This document shows, one piece after another, positions 17,001 to 25,479 of a DNA stretch of 64,000 nt. Each line of letters opens with the position of its first letter. Position 1 is the stretch's first letter. Made by a program: the position numbers and the translations under genes. The DNA comes from Nonomuraea jiangxiensis (GTDB lineage Bacteria > Actinomycetota > Actinomycetes > Streptosporangiales > Streptosporangiaceae), in assembly GCF_900099965.1 (NCBI RefSeq), contig NZ_FNDJ01000013.1, positions 186,001 to 250,000 on the forward strand. Reading direction: 5' to 3'. The notes below the pieces were generated by a model. The model saw only the letters and a program-made list of their open reading frames with translations, was not told where the DNA came from and did no database searches.

Positions 17001-17750
17001 GTGATCCGCCACATTGAGTTCACGAACCTCTGCAACTTTCGCGACGTAGGTGGATATGCCGCCAGAGACGGATGCACGGTCCGGTGGCAACGCCTCTACC
17101 GGGCCGACTCCCTCGGCTGGCTGGCCGGTGACGACCTGCCGGCCTTCCGCGCGCTCGGAGTGCGCACCGTCATCGACCTGCGGCATCCGTACGAGGTCGA
17201 GCGGGCCGGACGGGTCCCGGAGGCCGAGGGGCAGCTCTACCACAACCTGCCGATCGAGGGGCGCAGGTGGGACGTCGCCGCCATCGTCGAGGCCGCCGGC
17301 ATCGCGAGATACCTCGCCGACCGCTACCTGGAGGTGACCGAGGACGGCATCGACAACCTCAGGACCGCCCTGGAGACGATCTCGGAGGCGGGCAACGCCC
17401 CGGTGGTCATCCACTGCGCGGCAGGCAAGGACCGCACCGGGCTGCTCACGGCGCTGATCCTGTCCCTGGTGGGCGTGGGCGAGGACGACATCGTCGCCGA
17501 CTACGCGCTCACCGGCCTGGCCCACGACCGTTTCGTCGCCGACTGGCGCAGACGGCATCCCGGCATGCAACTGTGGCCAGGGTTCGGCCTGGCGCCCGCC
17601 GAGGCCATGCGGTTCTTCCTCGCCGACCTCGCGCTGAGGCACGGCTCGGTGGAGGAATACGTCACCGACGTCCTGCGCGTCTCCCCCGATGTCATCGCCG
17701 AACTCCGCGATCACCTGCTGACCGGACCGGACTCGAAGGAGCGGTCGTAG
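17001..17750 (+). CDS. Protein-tyrosine/serine phosphatase (Y_phosphatase3 family)
   Basis: A 249-residue phosphatase. The catalytic P-loop VVIHCAAGKDRTGLLTAL fits HCxxGKDRTG, typical of bacterial dual-specificity phosphatases such as mycobacterial PtpB. The N-terminal NLCNFRDVGGYAARDG is the family signature, and FRALGVRTVIDLRHPYEVE follows. The GTG at 17001 has AAGG 8 nt upstream. A GTG three codons earlier overlaps the end of the SURF1 gene closely. It is probably cotranscribed with SURF1. Confidence 0.9.
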   Translation: MIRHIEFTNLCNFRDVGGYAARDGCTVRWQRLYRADSLGWLAGDDLPAFRALGVRTVIDLRHPYEVERAGRVPEAEGQLYHNLPIEGRRWDVAAIVEAAGIARYLADRYLEVTEDGIDNLRTALETISEAGNAPVVIHCAAGKDRTGLLTALILSLVGVGEDDIVADYALTGLAHDRFVADWRRRHPGMQLWPGFGLAPAEAMRFFLADLALRHGSVEEYVTDVLRVSPDVIAELRDHLLTGPDSKERS

Positions 17751-17873
17751 GCGTCCGGCGGCCCGGGACCGCCGCCCATCCCCTCCCCGCGGTCCCCGGT
17801 CGGAAGATCTCGGATACCCAACGGATACGTCGCAGCTTGTTCGACGTTATCCCGCCGTCGTACGGTTACACGC

Positions 17874-19070
17874 GTGACTACGCCGCTGCTTCCTGACCCT
17901 GACCCGAGGCGGCGCGACTACGTGATCATCTCCGCCGACGATCACCTGATCGAGCCTCCCGACATCTTCGAAGGCCGGCTGCCGGAGAAATACGCGGAGG
18001 TCGCGCCCAAGGTCGTGGAGACGGAGGCCGGTCACCAGGTCTGGCGCTACGGCGGGGCCACCTATCCGTGCGCCGGCATCGACGTGGGCGCCGGGATGCC
18101 GCGCGAGCAGTGGACGCTCGACCCGGTCAGGTTCGAGCACATGCGCCCCGGCTGCCACGACATCGAGGCCCGGATCCGCGACATGGACGTGGCCGGCATC
18201 TGGGCCGCGCTCTGCTTCCCCGGCATGCTGGCCGGGCAGTCGGGCATGCCGTTCGCCAGGACCCGCGACCAGGAGCTGGGCCTGGCCCTGGTCAAGGCGT
18301 GGAACGACTGGCACATCGACGTCTGGGCGGGCACCTACCCCGAGCGCGTCATCGGCCTGCAGCTCCCGTGGTTGCCCGATCCCGACGTCGCCGCCAAGGA
18401 GATCCGGGCCAACGCGGCCCGGGGCTTCAAGGCCGTCGTGTTCCCGGAGTTCCCGACCAGGCTCCGGCTGCCGTCGATCCACACGGGCCACTGGGACCCG
18501 TTCTTCGCCGCCTGCGAGGAGACCGGCACCGTCGTCGCGCTGCACGCCGGGGACTCCTCGTGGTCGCCCGTGCCCTCGCCCGACACGCCCATCGAGGCGA
18601 TCACCACGCTCATGCCGACCAGCGCCATGTTCGCCTGTGCCGACTGGCTCTGGTCGGGGCTGCCGCTGCGCTTCCCGGCGCTGCGCATCCTCATCGTCGA
18701 GGGCGGCGTGGGCTGGCTGCCGATGCTGGCCGAGCGTGCCGACTACGCGCTCGACCACCCGGTGGCGGGTGAGGCGTCGTGGGACGGCGGGCTCAAGCCC
18801 AGCGAGGTGCTGCGCCGCAACTTCTTCTTCGGCACGCTCGACGACCACGCCCTGTCGGGGGTGCGGCTCGCGGTCGGGCTCGACCACGTGCTGCAGGAGA
18901 GCGGCTATCCGCACTCCGACTCGACCTGGCCGGACACCCAGCAGTCCGTGGCGCGCAACCTCGGCACGCTCCCGCCCGCCGACATCGCCAGGGTCGCCTA
19001 CGGCAACGCGGCTCGGCTGTTCGGCCACCCGCTGCCCTCACGGGCCTGGCTGCGGATGGAGGAGCTCTGA
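17874..19070 (+). CDS. Amidohydrolase-2 family metal-dependent hydrolase
   Basis: A 398-residue TIM-barrel hydrolase. The N-terminal metal motif is DYVIISADDHLIEPP (DxH form), HAGDSSW and ALRILIVEGGVGWLP lie mid-barrel, and GLDHVLQESGYPHSDSTWP carries the late metal residue. Relatives include decarboxylases such as ACMS decarboxylase and many uncharacterised actinobacterial hydrolases. A promoter TTGTTC (17837-17842), 18 nt, TACGGT (17861-17866) ends 7 nt before the GTG, suggesting leaderless translation. A compact hairpin begins at the last base of the stop codon. Confidence 0.85.
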   Translation: MTTPLLPDPDPRRRDYVIISADDHLIEPPDIFEGRLPEKYAEVAPKVVETEAGHQVWRYGGATYPCAGIDVGAGMPREQWTLDPVRFEHMRPGCHDIEARIRDMDVAGIWAALCFPGMLAGQSGMPFARTRDQELGLALVKAWNDWHIDVWAGTYPERVIGLQLPWLPDPDVAAKEIRANAARGFKAVVFPEFPTRLRLPSIHTGHWDPFFAACEETGTVVALHAGDSSWSPVPSPDTPIEAITTLMPTSAMFACADWLWSGLPLRFPALRILIVEGGVGWLPMLAERADYALDHPVAGEASWDGGLKPSEVLRRNFFFGTLDDHALSGVRLAVGLDHVLQESGYPHSDSTWPDTQQSVARNLGTLPPADIARVAYGNAARLFGHPLPSRAWLRMEEL

Positions 19071-19099
19071 CCTTCCTCCGGCCGTGGCCGGAGGAAGGT
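19070..19099. terminator. 13-bp hairpin filling the gap between convergent genes
   Basis: ACCTTCCTCCGGC (19070-19082), CGTG loop, GCCGGAGGAAGGT (19087-19099). The stem is perfect. It begins on the last base of the amidohydrolase stop and ends one base before the stop of the opposite gene, so the hairpin is the whole intergenic region. No T-tract. Bidirectional termination is inferred. Confidence 0.7.
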
Positions 19100-19447
19100 T
19101 CAGGCCCCTTCGAGGTTGCCCTGGATGATGCTGCGCTCGTGCTCGACGTAGCGCCCGCTCTCGCCGAGCAGCGTGCCCAGCAGCCACAGGAACACGCCGA
19201 AGTCGTCGGCGACGCCGATCACCATCAGGAAGTCGGGCAGGACGTCGATCGGTGACAGGATGTAGACCACTCCGATGCCGAGCAGGGCGAGCTTGCCCTT
19301 GCCCAGGCCTGAATACTGGCCGCGCATGACCGCACCCACCATGCGCGGGACAGCTCTGACTCTCGCCATCAGGCCCGGCGATCCCGGCTTGGTCACCTCG
19401 CGATAGGTGCGCCACGCCGCCGCTGCCCGTGCTGCCTTAGCCATCAT
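19100..19447 (-). CDS. YkvA-family DUF1232 membrane protein
   Basis: A 115-residue protein with the DUF1232 hallmark GVVYILSPIDVLPDFLMVIG followed by VADDFGVFLWLLGTLL, two short hydrophobic segments. The function is unknown. The ATG at 19445-19447 is chosen because AAAGGGG lies 5 nt upstream; a second ATG follows at once. The 152 bp between it and the LLM gene upstream show no gene. Confidence 0.85.
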   Translation of the reverse strand: MMAKAARAAAAWRTYREVTKPGSPGLMARVRAVPRMVGAVMRGQYSGLGKGKLALLGIGVVYILSPIDVLPDFLMVIGVADDFGVFLWLLGTLLGESGRYVEHERSIIQGNLEGA

Positions 19448-19599
19448 GAGATCCCCTTTACCCGCGGCTCTCACGACATAACGCGTCGGCGCGGCCACGA
19501 GTTCCTACCGATCGGGCCATCGCCGGGTGCTGGAAGGGCCCGGCCCGCCGGCCTCCGCTCCGGCTTCTGCCGCTCGCCGGTGCTCGGAGCCCTGGGTGC

Positions 19600-20559
19600 C
19601 TAGGCTCGGGGGGCCAGGGCCCGTACGGCCTGATCGATCGGGACCTCGCCGCCCGGGATGGGGGCGAGCACGGGCGTGTCCAGCCCGTTGTCCACGTACT
19701 GCTGGATCCGGGCCCGGCAGGTGGCCGCGTCGCCGTGCACGATCAGGGCGTCCACCACCTCGTCGGGGATCGCCTTGAGGGCCGCCGGGCGGTCGCCGGC
19801 CGCCCACGCCTCGTGCATCGGCCGCAGCACCTCACCGCGTCCCAGCCAGTCGTGGAAGGCGGCGTACACCGGCACGGTCAGGTAACTGGCCAGCATCCAC
19901 CTGCCCAGTTCGCGCACTCTGTCGGTGTCCTCGCTCACGCAGACGAACAGGCGGGCGATCAGCTCGGTGTCCGGGCCGATCTCGGCGCGCACCTGGCGGA
20001 CGTCCTCGGGCGAGAGCCAGTTGGTGATGGCCCCGTCGGCCTCCGCGGCGGCCAGGCGCAACATCCGGGGGCGCAGCGCGGCCAGCACGATCCGCGGCGG
20101 GATCTCGGGGGCCCGCTCCAGCTTGAACCCCTTGATCTCGAACGTCTCGTACGCCTCCGAGACCTTCTCCCCGGCCAGCGCCCTCCGCAGGAAGCGCAGG
20201 GTGTCGCGGGTGCGCGCGTACGGTTTGTCGAACGTACCGGCGTTCCACCGCTCGACGATCGCCGGAGAGGAGGCACCGATCCCCAGGACGAACCGCTCGG
20301 GCGCGAGGTCGGCCAGCGTGGCCGCGGACATGGCCAGCAGCCCAGGGCCGCGCGTCGAGACCGGCACGATCGCGCTGCCCAGCCTGATCCCCGGCGCCCA
20401 CTGCGCGGCCATGGCCAGCGGGGTGAACCCGTCGGCCCCGTTGACCTCGGCGGACCAGGCGTCGGTGTAACCCAGTCCGGGCAGCTCCGCGATCAGCTCC
20501 CGCGACCTGGACAACGAGCGGTCGTAGAAGGGGATGGTCATGCCCCAGTTCTGCGTCAT
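19600..20559 (-). CDS. LLM-class F420-dependent oxidoreductase
   Basis: A 319-residue luciferase-like protein, MTQNWGMTIPFYDRSLSR..., with LGYTDAWSAEVNGADGFTPL, GIRLGSAIVPVSTRGPGLLA and RFVLGIGASSPAIVERWNAG. These match the F420-dependent LLM group found widely in actinomycetes; substrate unknown. It lies 60 bp downstream of a TetR gene on the same strand. A palindrome resembling a TetR operator occupies that gap, so the pair may be regulator and target. Confidence 0.87.
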   Translation of the reverse strand: MTQNWGMTIPFYDRSLSRSRELIAELPGLGYTDAWSAEVNGADGFTPLAMAAQWAPGIRLGSAIVPVSTRGPGLLAMSAATLADLAPERFVLGIGASSPAIVERWNAGTFDKPYARTRDTLRFLRRALAGEKVSEAYETFEIKGFKLERAPEIPPRIVLAALRPRMLRLAAAEADGAITNWLSPEDVRQVRAEIGPDTELIARLFVCVSEDTDRVRELGRWMLASYLTVPVYAAFHDWLGRGEVLRPMHEAWAAGDRPAALKAIPDEVVDALIVHGDAATCRARIQQYVDNGLDTPVLAPIPGGEVPIDQAVRALAPRA

Positions 20560-20598
20560 TCACGGCCTCCAGCTCTTCGGCGCAAGCCCCGCTACCGT

Positions 20599-20612
20599 AC
20601 CAACCGCTCGGT
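20599..20612. promoter_or_regulatory. Candidate TetR operator upstream of the LLM oxidoreductase
   Basis: ACCAACCGCTCGGT is an imperfect palindrome (its complement reads ACCGAGCGGTTGGT). It is close to the ACCGACCGGTCGGT-like operators of several actinobacterial TetR proteins. It lies 40 bp before the LLM start and 8 bp after the TetR stop. Confidence 0.35.
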
Positions 20613-20619
20613 ATGTCCC

Positions 20620-21297
20620 CTAGGCGCGCAACTCGTGAACGGCGGCGATGAAGTCCTTCGTGATCCCCCGCAGCCCCGGCAGGTGCGACAACCCGACCAG
20701 CCGGTCCACCAGCGGCACCGTGACCTCGATCAACCGGTACGTACGGGCACAGCCAGGCGAGGTGTCGTGCACCCAGAACAGCACCATGCCCATGGACAGC
20801 AGCCAGAGCAGCTCGGGCAGCTCCTCCCGCAGCTCCGAGTTCATGCGGTCGCGCGCACCCTCGACGACCTGGCGGTAGATGGCTATGGACGCCTCACGGG
20901 CGGGCGAGGACTGGGCGCTGAAGGGGCTCAGCGGATTGGTCGGCTCGGCCGCGTGCTTGAAGAACTTGACGGCGAACTCGTGGTAAGGCTCGGAAACGCG
21001 TACCCACTCGCGCAGCACCCCGTCCAGCCGGGCCGCGAACGACGACTCGGTGGCCAGCAGGTCTCTGCAGGCCGCCTCGTGCTCGGCCTGCGCACGGTCG
21101 TAGTACGCCTGTATTAGGGCCTCCTTGCTCTCGAAGTAGTAGTAGGCGTTGCCCACTGACACCCCGGCCTCAGCGGCGATGGCACGCATGGTCGTCGCGT
21201 CGAAGCCGCGCTCCCTGAACAGTCGCAGTGCCGTCTCGACGATGACCTCTCGGGTGCTCTCCGATCCGCGGTTTCGGGCTTCGGACACGTTCGTCAC
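20620..21297 (-). CDS. TetR-family regulator
   Basis: About 225 residues. The DNA-binding helices are ALRLFRERGFDATTMRAIAA followed by EAGVSVGNAYYYFESKEALI. The effector domain is all-helical with RTYRLIEVTVPLVDRLV near the end. The start is uncertain: a GTG at 21295-21297 (VTNVSEARNRGS) is favoured over an ATG six codons upstream. It probably controls the downstream LLM gene (60 bp, same strand). Confidence 0.88.
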   Translation of the reverse strand: MTNVSEARNRGSESTREVIVETALRLFRERGFDATTMRAIAAEAGVSVGNAYYYFESKEALIQAYYDRAQAEHEAACRDLLATESSFAARLDGVLREWVRVSEPYHEFAVKFFKHAAEPTNPLSPFSAQSSPAREASIAIYRQVVEGARDRMNSELREELPELLWLLSMGMVLFWVHDTSPGCARTYRLIEVTVPLVDRLVGLSHLPGLRGITKDFIAAVHELRA

Positions 21298-21444
21298 TTT
21301 ACGTCGTGGACGCACGTTAGGTCATGGAGCCGCACGGTGATCACCGCCACAAGGCAAAGTTGAGCCTGCGGCATGATTTCTCTCCTGTGAAAGGTGGGAT
21401 TGTCGATTCAGGCGGAAGGGCTATTTCCGCGAAAAGGCATCGAC

Positions 21445-22341
21445 ATGTGGATACGTGGAAGAGCGCGCCTCGTCGTAGTCGTGCTTCTCGGCATAGACAT
21501 CACCATAATCGCGCTGGCCACGGCGGCAGCGGCCGACACCTACCCCGAAGAGGAGTCGGCACCGAGCGTTCTGCACCTGGACAGGTTCCCCGGCTGGCAG
21601 TACGCGCCGGCTCCCATGAAGGAGGGGGCCGAGGTCATGTACGAGACGTACGGCGTGAGGCCGCAGTCGGCCCCGTTCTGGGCCCTCGAACACGCCATGG
21701 ACAACATGGAGGACATCGGGCTGCGCCCCGCCCGGGCGTGGTCCCCCAAACACCGCTATGACGACGCGGCCTTCGAACGACATCCGTCCGTGACCTTCCG
21801 TCACCATCCGCACAGGCGGGCGAGAGCCGCCAGATCCACTACAAGCCCCGTTCACGCCAGGGCGGCGGTCATGCCCAAGTTGAGGCTGCCCATGGCTCAG
21901 CGGCGCGCACAGGTCGATCTGGCCCGTGTCACGCCCCGGCTGGCGGCCGTGCACATGTCCCACGCCACCGCGGCCGGCTGGCTGCGGAGCGCGGGCCTGC
22001 GTACGACGTCGACCGGCAACTGCGTGAGCCGGCACATGCACCACTGCACCTCGCTCGACTCGGTGCGCACGGGCACGATCACCCGGGTCATCCAGCTGAA
22101 GCGGGCCAGCGGCTGTCCGATCATGGTCACCGGTGGCACCGAGGCGGGGCACGCGCCCGGCCAGTTCAGCCACGGCAACGGCTACAAGCTCGACATCGGC
22201 CACAACGCCTGCATCGACCGGCACATCAGGAAAAATCACGACAGGATCGGGACCCGCGGCGACGGCTCCCCGCTCTACCGCTCCGCCTCAGGCACCACGT
22301 TCGCCGACGAGAGCGACCACTGGGACATCCTCTTCCGGTGA
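21445..22341 (+). CDS. Secreted protein with M15-peptidase-like C-terminal domain
   Basis: 298 residues. A signal peptide is seen (MWIRGRARLVVVVLLGIDI..., cleavage likely after ATAAAA). A basic His/Arg-rich linker follows (about 95-165). The C-terminal domain has four Cys, TGGTEAGHAPGQFSHGNGYK, then LDIGHNACID and a final DESDHWDILFR. His in FSHGNG, Asp in KLDIG and His in DHWDI sit like the three zinc ligands of M15 D-Ala-D-Ala peptidases (SxHxxGxAxD ... H), so cell-wall hydrolysis is a fair guess. AAAGG precedes the ATG. Confidence 0.72.
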   Translation: MWIRGRARLVVVVLLGIDITIIALATAAAADTYPEEESAPSVLHLDRFPGWQYAPAPMKEGAEVMYETYGVRPQSAPFWALEHAMDNMEDIGLRPARAWSPKHRYDDAAFERHPSVTFRHHPHRRARAARSTTSPVHARAAVMPKLRLPMAQRRAQVDLARVTPRLAAVHMSHATAAGWLRSAGLRTTSTGNCVSRHMHHCTSLDSVRTGTITRVIQLKRASGCPIMVTGGTEAGHAPGQFSHGNGYKLDIGHNACIDRHIRKNHDRIGTRGDGSPLYRSASGTTFADESDHWDILFR

Positions 22342-22461
22342 CAGAGCCCGCCGCCACGGCCCCCCACGGGCCCTGACGCGGCCCATGACACCGTTCGACG
22401 CCCCGCAAGCGCCCCGAACGAAGATGTGACGCCGCACGAACCTACGTACGGCGCCACACCA

Positions 22462-22538
22462 GCGACCGCTGCCTCCCGGACCGGCCTCAGAGCTATGGAC
22501 CGCTCTCGGCGACCGCTGCCTCCCGGACCGGCCTCAGA
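22462..22538. repeat. 30-bp direct repeat reaching into the 3' end of asd
   Basis: An identical 30-mer beginning GCGACCGCTGCCTCCCGGAC occurs at 22462-22491 and 22509-22538, 17 bp apart. The right copy contains the asd stop codon (22534-22536); the left copy is a downstream duplicate. Confidence 0.85.
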
Positions 22539-23592
22539 ACTCGGCGGCGACCAGTTCGGCGATCTCCGCCGCGTTGAGCGCCGCGCCCTTGCGCAGGTTG
22601 TCACCGCACACGAACAGGTCGAGCGTGTTGGGGAAGTCGATCGCCTGCCGCACGCGGCCCACGTAGGTCGGGTCGGTGCCCACCACGTCCAGCGGTGTCG
22701 GGAACACCCCATCGGCCGGGTCGTCCATGAGGACCACCGTCGGCGCCGCCTCCAGGATCCGGTGCGCGTCGGCGACCGTGATCTCGCGCTCGAACCGCGC
22801 GTGCACGGCCAGCGAGTGCGTCGTGATCACCGGCACGCGCACGCAGGTCGCGGAGACCTTCAGGTCCGGGATGCCGAGGATCTTGCGGGACTCGTTGCGG
22901 AGCTTGAGCTCCTCGGAGGCCCAGCCGCCGTCCTTGAGCGAGCCCGCCCACGGCACCACGTTGAACGCGATGGGCGCGGGGAACGGCGACTCCTCCGGCA
23001 GCTTGTTGGTCAGCACCTTGCGCACGTCACCGGCCGTCTGCGCGATCGTACGGTCGCCCGCCAGCGCCTCGATCTCGTCGTAGAGCCGCGCCGAGCCCGC
23101 CACGCCGGCACCCGAGACCGCCTGGTAGGAGGCGACGACCAGCTCCGTCAGCGTGAACTCGGCGTGCAGCGCGCCCATGGCCGCCATCATCGACAGCGTC
23201 GTGCAGTTGGGGGTCGAGATGATGCCCCGCGGCCGGTCGCGGGCGTCGAGCGGGTTGACCTCGGGCACGACCAGGGGCACGTCGGGCTCCATCCGGAACG
23301 TGCCGGACTTGTCGATCACGATCGCGCCGCGCTCGGCCGCGATCGGCACCCAGACGGCCGACACCTCGTCGGGCACGTCGAAGATGGCCACGTCGATGCC
23401 GTCGAACACCTCGGGCGCGAGGGCCTGCACCACGACGTCCTGGCCGCGCACCTGGAGAACCTTGCCCGCCGAGCGGGCGGAGGCGACGAGACGGATCTCG
23501 CCCCAGATGTCCTCGCGGGTCGAGACGATGTCACGCATGACGGTGCCCACGGCGCCGGTGGCGCCGATCAGGGCGAGATTGGGCCTGCTCAT
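22534..23592 (-). CDS. asd: Aspartate-semialdehyde dehydrogenase
   Basis: A 352-residue enzyme that reduces aspartyl phosphate to aspartate semialdehyde, the branch point to lysine/diaminopimelate, threonine and methionine. The NADP site is LALIGATGAVG (6-16). The catalytic Cys is in IISTPNCTTLSMM near residue 130, and SYQAVSGAGVAG and the KLRNESRKILG segment follow. Its ATG overlaps the lysC stop by 4 bp (ATGA), the usual actinobacterial lysC-asd operon. A duplicated 30-bp segment lies at its 3' end. Confidence 0.97.
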   Translation of the reverse strand: MSRPNLALIGATGAVGTVMRDIVSTREDIWGEIRLVASARSAGKVLQVRGQDVVVQALAPEVFDGIDVAIFDVPDEVSAVWVPIAAERGAIVIDKSGTFRMEPDVPLVVPEVNPLDARDRPRGIISTPNCTTLSMMAAMGALHAEFTLTELVVASYQAVSGAGVAGSARLYDEIEALAGDRTIAQTAGDVRKVLTNKLPEESPFPAPIAFNVVPWAGSLKDGGWASEELKLRNESRKILGIPDLKVSATCVRVPVITTHSLAVHARFEREITVADAHRILEAAPTVVLMDDPADGVFPTPLDVVGTDPTYVGRVRQAIDFPNTLDLFVCGDNLRKGAALNAAEIAELVAAEF

Positions 23593-24110
23593 CGTCCTGA
23601 ACCTCCATAGACCACGGCTTCGACCTGGTCGGCGTCGAGATCGAAGGCGCGGTGCGCGGCCGCCACGGCCGCGTCGACGCCGTCCTGCCCGACGACCACT
23701 GAGATGCGGATCTCCGAGGTGGAGATCATCTCGATGTTGACCCCCGCGTCGGCGAGGGCCGCGAAGAACGTCGCCGTGACGCCGGGGTGCGAGCGCATGC
23801 CCGCGCCGATCAGCGACACCTTCCCGATCTGGTCGTCGAAGAGCAGCGACTCGTAGGCGATGTCACCCTGGATCTTCTTCAACGCCGTCAGCGCGGTCGG
23901 GCTGTCGGCCGTGGGCAGCGTGAAGGAGATGTCGGTGCGGCCGGTGGCCGCTGCCGAGACGTTCTGCACGATCATGTCGATGTTGATCTCGGCGTCGGCC
24001 AGTGTTTTGAAGATCGAGGCAGCCTCGCCGACCTTGTCGGGCACCCCGACAACAGTGATCTTGGCCTCGCTCCGGTCGTGCGCGACGCCGGAGATGATCG
24101 GCTGCTCCAT
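23589..24110 (-). other. Internal start for the aspartokinase beta subunit
   Basis: GAAGGA (complement of 24117-24122) lies 6 nt before an in-frame ATG opening MEQPIISGVAHDRSEAKITV, 173 codons to the shared stop. The place and the sequence match the known beta-subunit start of the alpha2beta2 aspartokinase of Corynebacterium glutamicum, which consists of the ACT domains only. Confidence 0.75.
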
Positions 24111-24863
24111 CTCGGTTCCTTCGCTGTAAGGGTCGGAGACGACCCACGTGCCTTCCTTGGTGCTGAACGAACTGCGTACGTGAATCGGCAGGTCGAACCG
24201 GCGCGCGTATTCGACGCACCGCAGATGCAGGATCTTCGCGCCGCAGGCCGCCATCTCCATCATCTCGTCATAGGAGATCCTGGGGATCTTGCGGGCCGCG
24301 GTCACGATGCGCGGGTCGGCGGTGAAGATGCCGTCCACGTCGGTGTAGATCTCGCACACGTCGGCCTCCAGGGCCGCCGCGAGCGCCACCGCCGTCGTGT
24401 CGGAGCCACCCCTGCCCAGCGTGGTGATGTCCTTGGTGTCCTGCGAGACACCCTGGAAACCGGCCACGATCGCGATGTGACCCTGGTCGATCGCCTCGCG
24501 GATGCGGCTGGGCGTCACGTCGATGATGCGGGCCTTGCCGTGCGTCGAGTCGGTGATCACGCCTGCCTGCGAACCGGTGAACGAGCGGGCCTCGTGGCCG
24601 AGGTTGGCGATGGCCATCGCCAGCAGGGCCATCGAGATGCGCTCGCCCGAGGTCAGCAGCATGTCGAGCTCGCGGCCCGGAGGCAGCGGTGACACCTGCT
24701 CGGCCAGGTCGAGCAGCTCGTCCGTCGTGTCGCCCATGGCGGAGACGATCACGACCACGTCGTTGCCGGCTTTTTTCGTCGCGACGATCCGCTGCGCGAC
24801 CCGCTTGATGCAGGACGCGTCGGCGACGGACGAACCACCGTACTTTTGCACAACGAGCGCCAC
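23589..24863 (-). CDS. lysC: Aspartate kinase (alpha subunit; beta by internal start)
   Basis: A 424-residue aspartokinase, which phosphorylates aspartate as the first step of the aspartate family. KYGGSSVAD (7-15) is the kinase motif, FQGVSQDTKDITTLGRGGSD the substrate region, and two ACT domains (about 265-340 and 345-420) bind feedback effectors. An internal ATG with a strong ribosome site at 24108-24110 should give the separate beta subunit, as in Corynebacterium. lysC and asd overlap by 4 bp. Confidence 0.97.
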   Translation of the reverse strand: MALVVQKYGGSSVADASCIKRVAQRIVATKKAGNDVVVIVSAMGDTTDELLDLAEQVSPLPPGRELDMLLTSGERISMALLAMAIANLGHEARSFTGSQAGVITDSTHGKARIIDVTPSRIREAIDQGHIAIVAGFQGVSQDTKDITTLGRGGSDTTAVALAAALEADVCEIYTDVDGIFTADPRIVTAARKIPRISYDEMMEMAACGAKILHLRCVEYARRFDLPIHVRSSFSTKEGTWVVSDPYSEGTEMEQPIISGVAHDRSEAKITVVGVPDKVGEAASIFKTLADAEINIDMIVQNVSAAATGRTDISFTLPTADSPTALTALKKIQGDIAYESLLFDDQIGKVSLIGAGMRSHPGVTATFFAALADAGVNIEMISTSEIRISVVVGQDGVDAAVAAAHRAFDLDADQVEAVVYGGSGR

Positions 24864-24948
24864 GAGAGTCTCCCGGTCTGGACTGTGAGGTGTCAGTCTA
24901 TCGGGGGCCTTTCATGGGCCTGATGGTTCGTACCAGCATGTGGACCGG

Positions 24949-25479
24949 TCAGACGGTGGTGGCCTCCTCGGCCACGTCAAGCCGCGAGTGGGCGACCAGG
25001 GCCTGCAGCGCACGCATCGCGGCGCCGGCGTGGTTGCCCCAGGTGTTGAAGTAGGAGTATTGCCACCACCACAGCGCCTCGTGCGGGCGGCCCGCGTGGA
25101 AGTGGCGCAGCCCGTGGATGAGGTCGGCGGCGACCGCGGTCAGGTCGTCCGACAGCCGGTAGGGCGTGACGCCGGTGTCCTTGTACGGGTCGAACACCTC
25201 GGCGTAGTCGTCGACCGCCTCCAGCCGCTCGGCCAGGGCGGTGCGCACGCCGTCGATGTCCGGGTCCTCACTCATGGGCGGCTCGTAGTTGCCCGCCAGG
25301 ATCACGTCCTGGTTCGCGCCGAGCTTGGCACCCGCCAGGCTCACCTGGGCGACCTCCACCAGCAGGAGCGACCAGATGGCGTCGCCGCCCTCGCCGCCCG
25401 CGACCCTGGTCAGGCCGTCCACGTAGTCTTGCGCGTGCACGGAGATCTCTTCCGCCAGCGCGCTCCACTGGTCAGACAT
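24949..25479 (-). CDS. DUF5063-domain protein
   Basis: A 176-residue acidic, helical protein, MSDQWSALAEEISVHAQDYVDG..., with LLLVEVAQVSLAGAKLGANQ and a Trp-rich segment HEALWWWQYSYFNTWGNHAG. I recognise it as the DUF5063 protein that follows recR in many actinomycetes; its role is unknown. Its start overlaps the recR stop by 8 bp, implying coupling and perhaps a link to recombination repair (inference from context). Confidence 0.88.
   Translation of the reverse strand: MSDQWSALAEEISVHAQDYVDGLTRVAGGEGGDAIWSLLLVEVAQVSLAGAKLGANQDVILAGNYEPPMSEDPDIDGVRTALAERLEAVDDYAEVFDPYKDTGVTPYRLSDDLTAVAADLIHGLRHFHAGRPHEALWWWQYSYFNTWGNHAGAAMRALQALVAHSRLDVAEEATTV

Noticed and set aside
22426..23610. Long plus-strand open frame opposite asd
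   Set aside because: Asd motifs are complete on the minus strand; the plus frame is His/Arg/Gly-rich shadow sequence without any known motif.
24864..24948. Riboswitch upstream of lysC
   Set aside because: The 85-bp gap is too short and shows no lysine-riboswitch elements; actinomycetes are not known to use it here.
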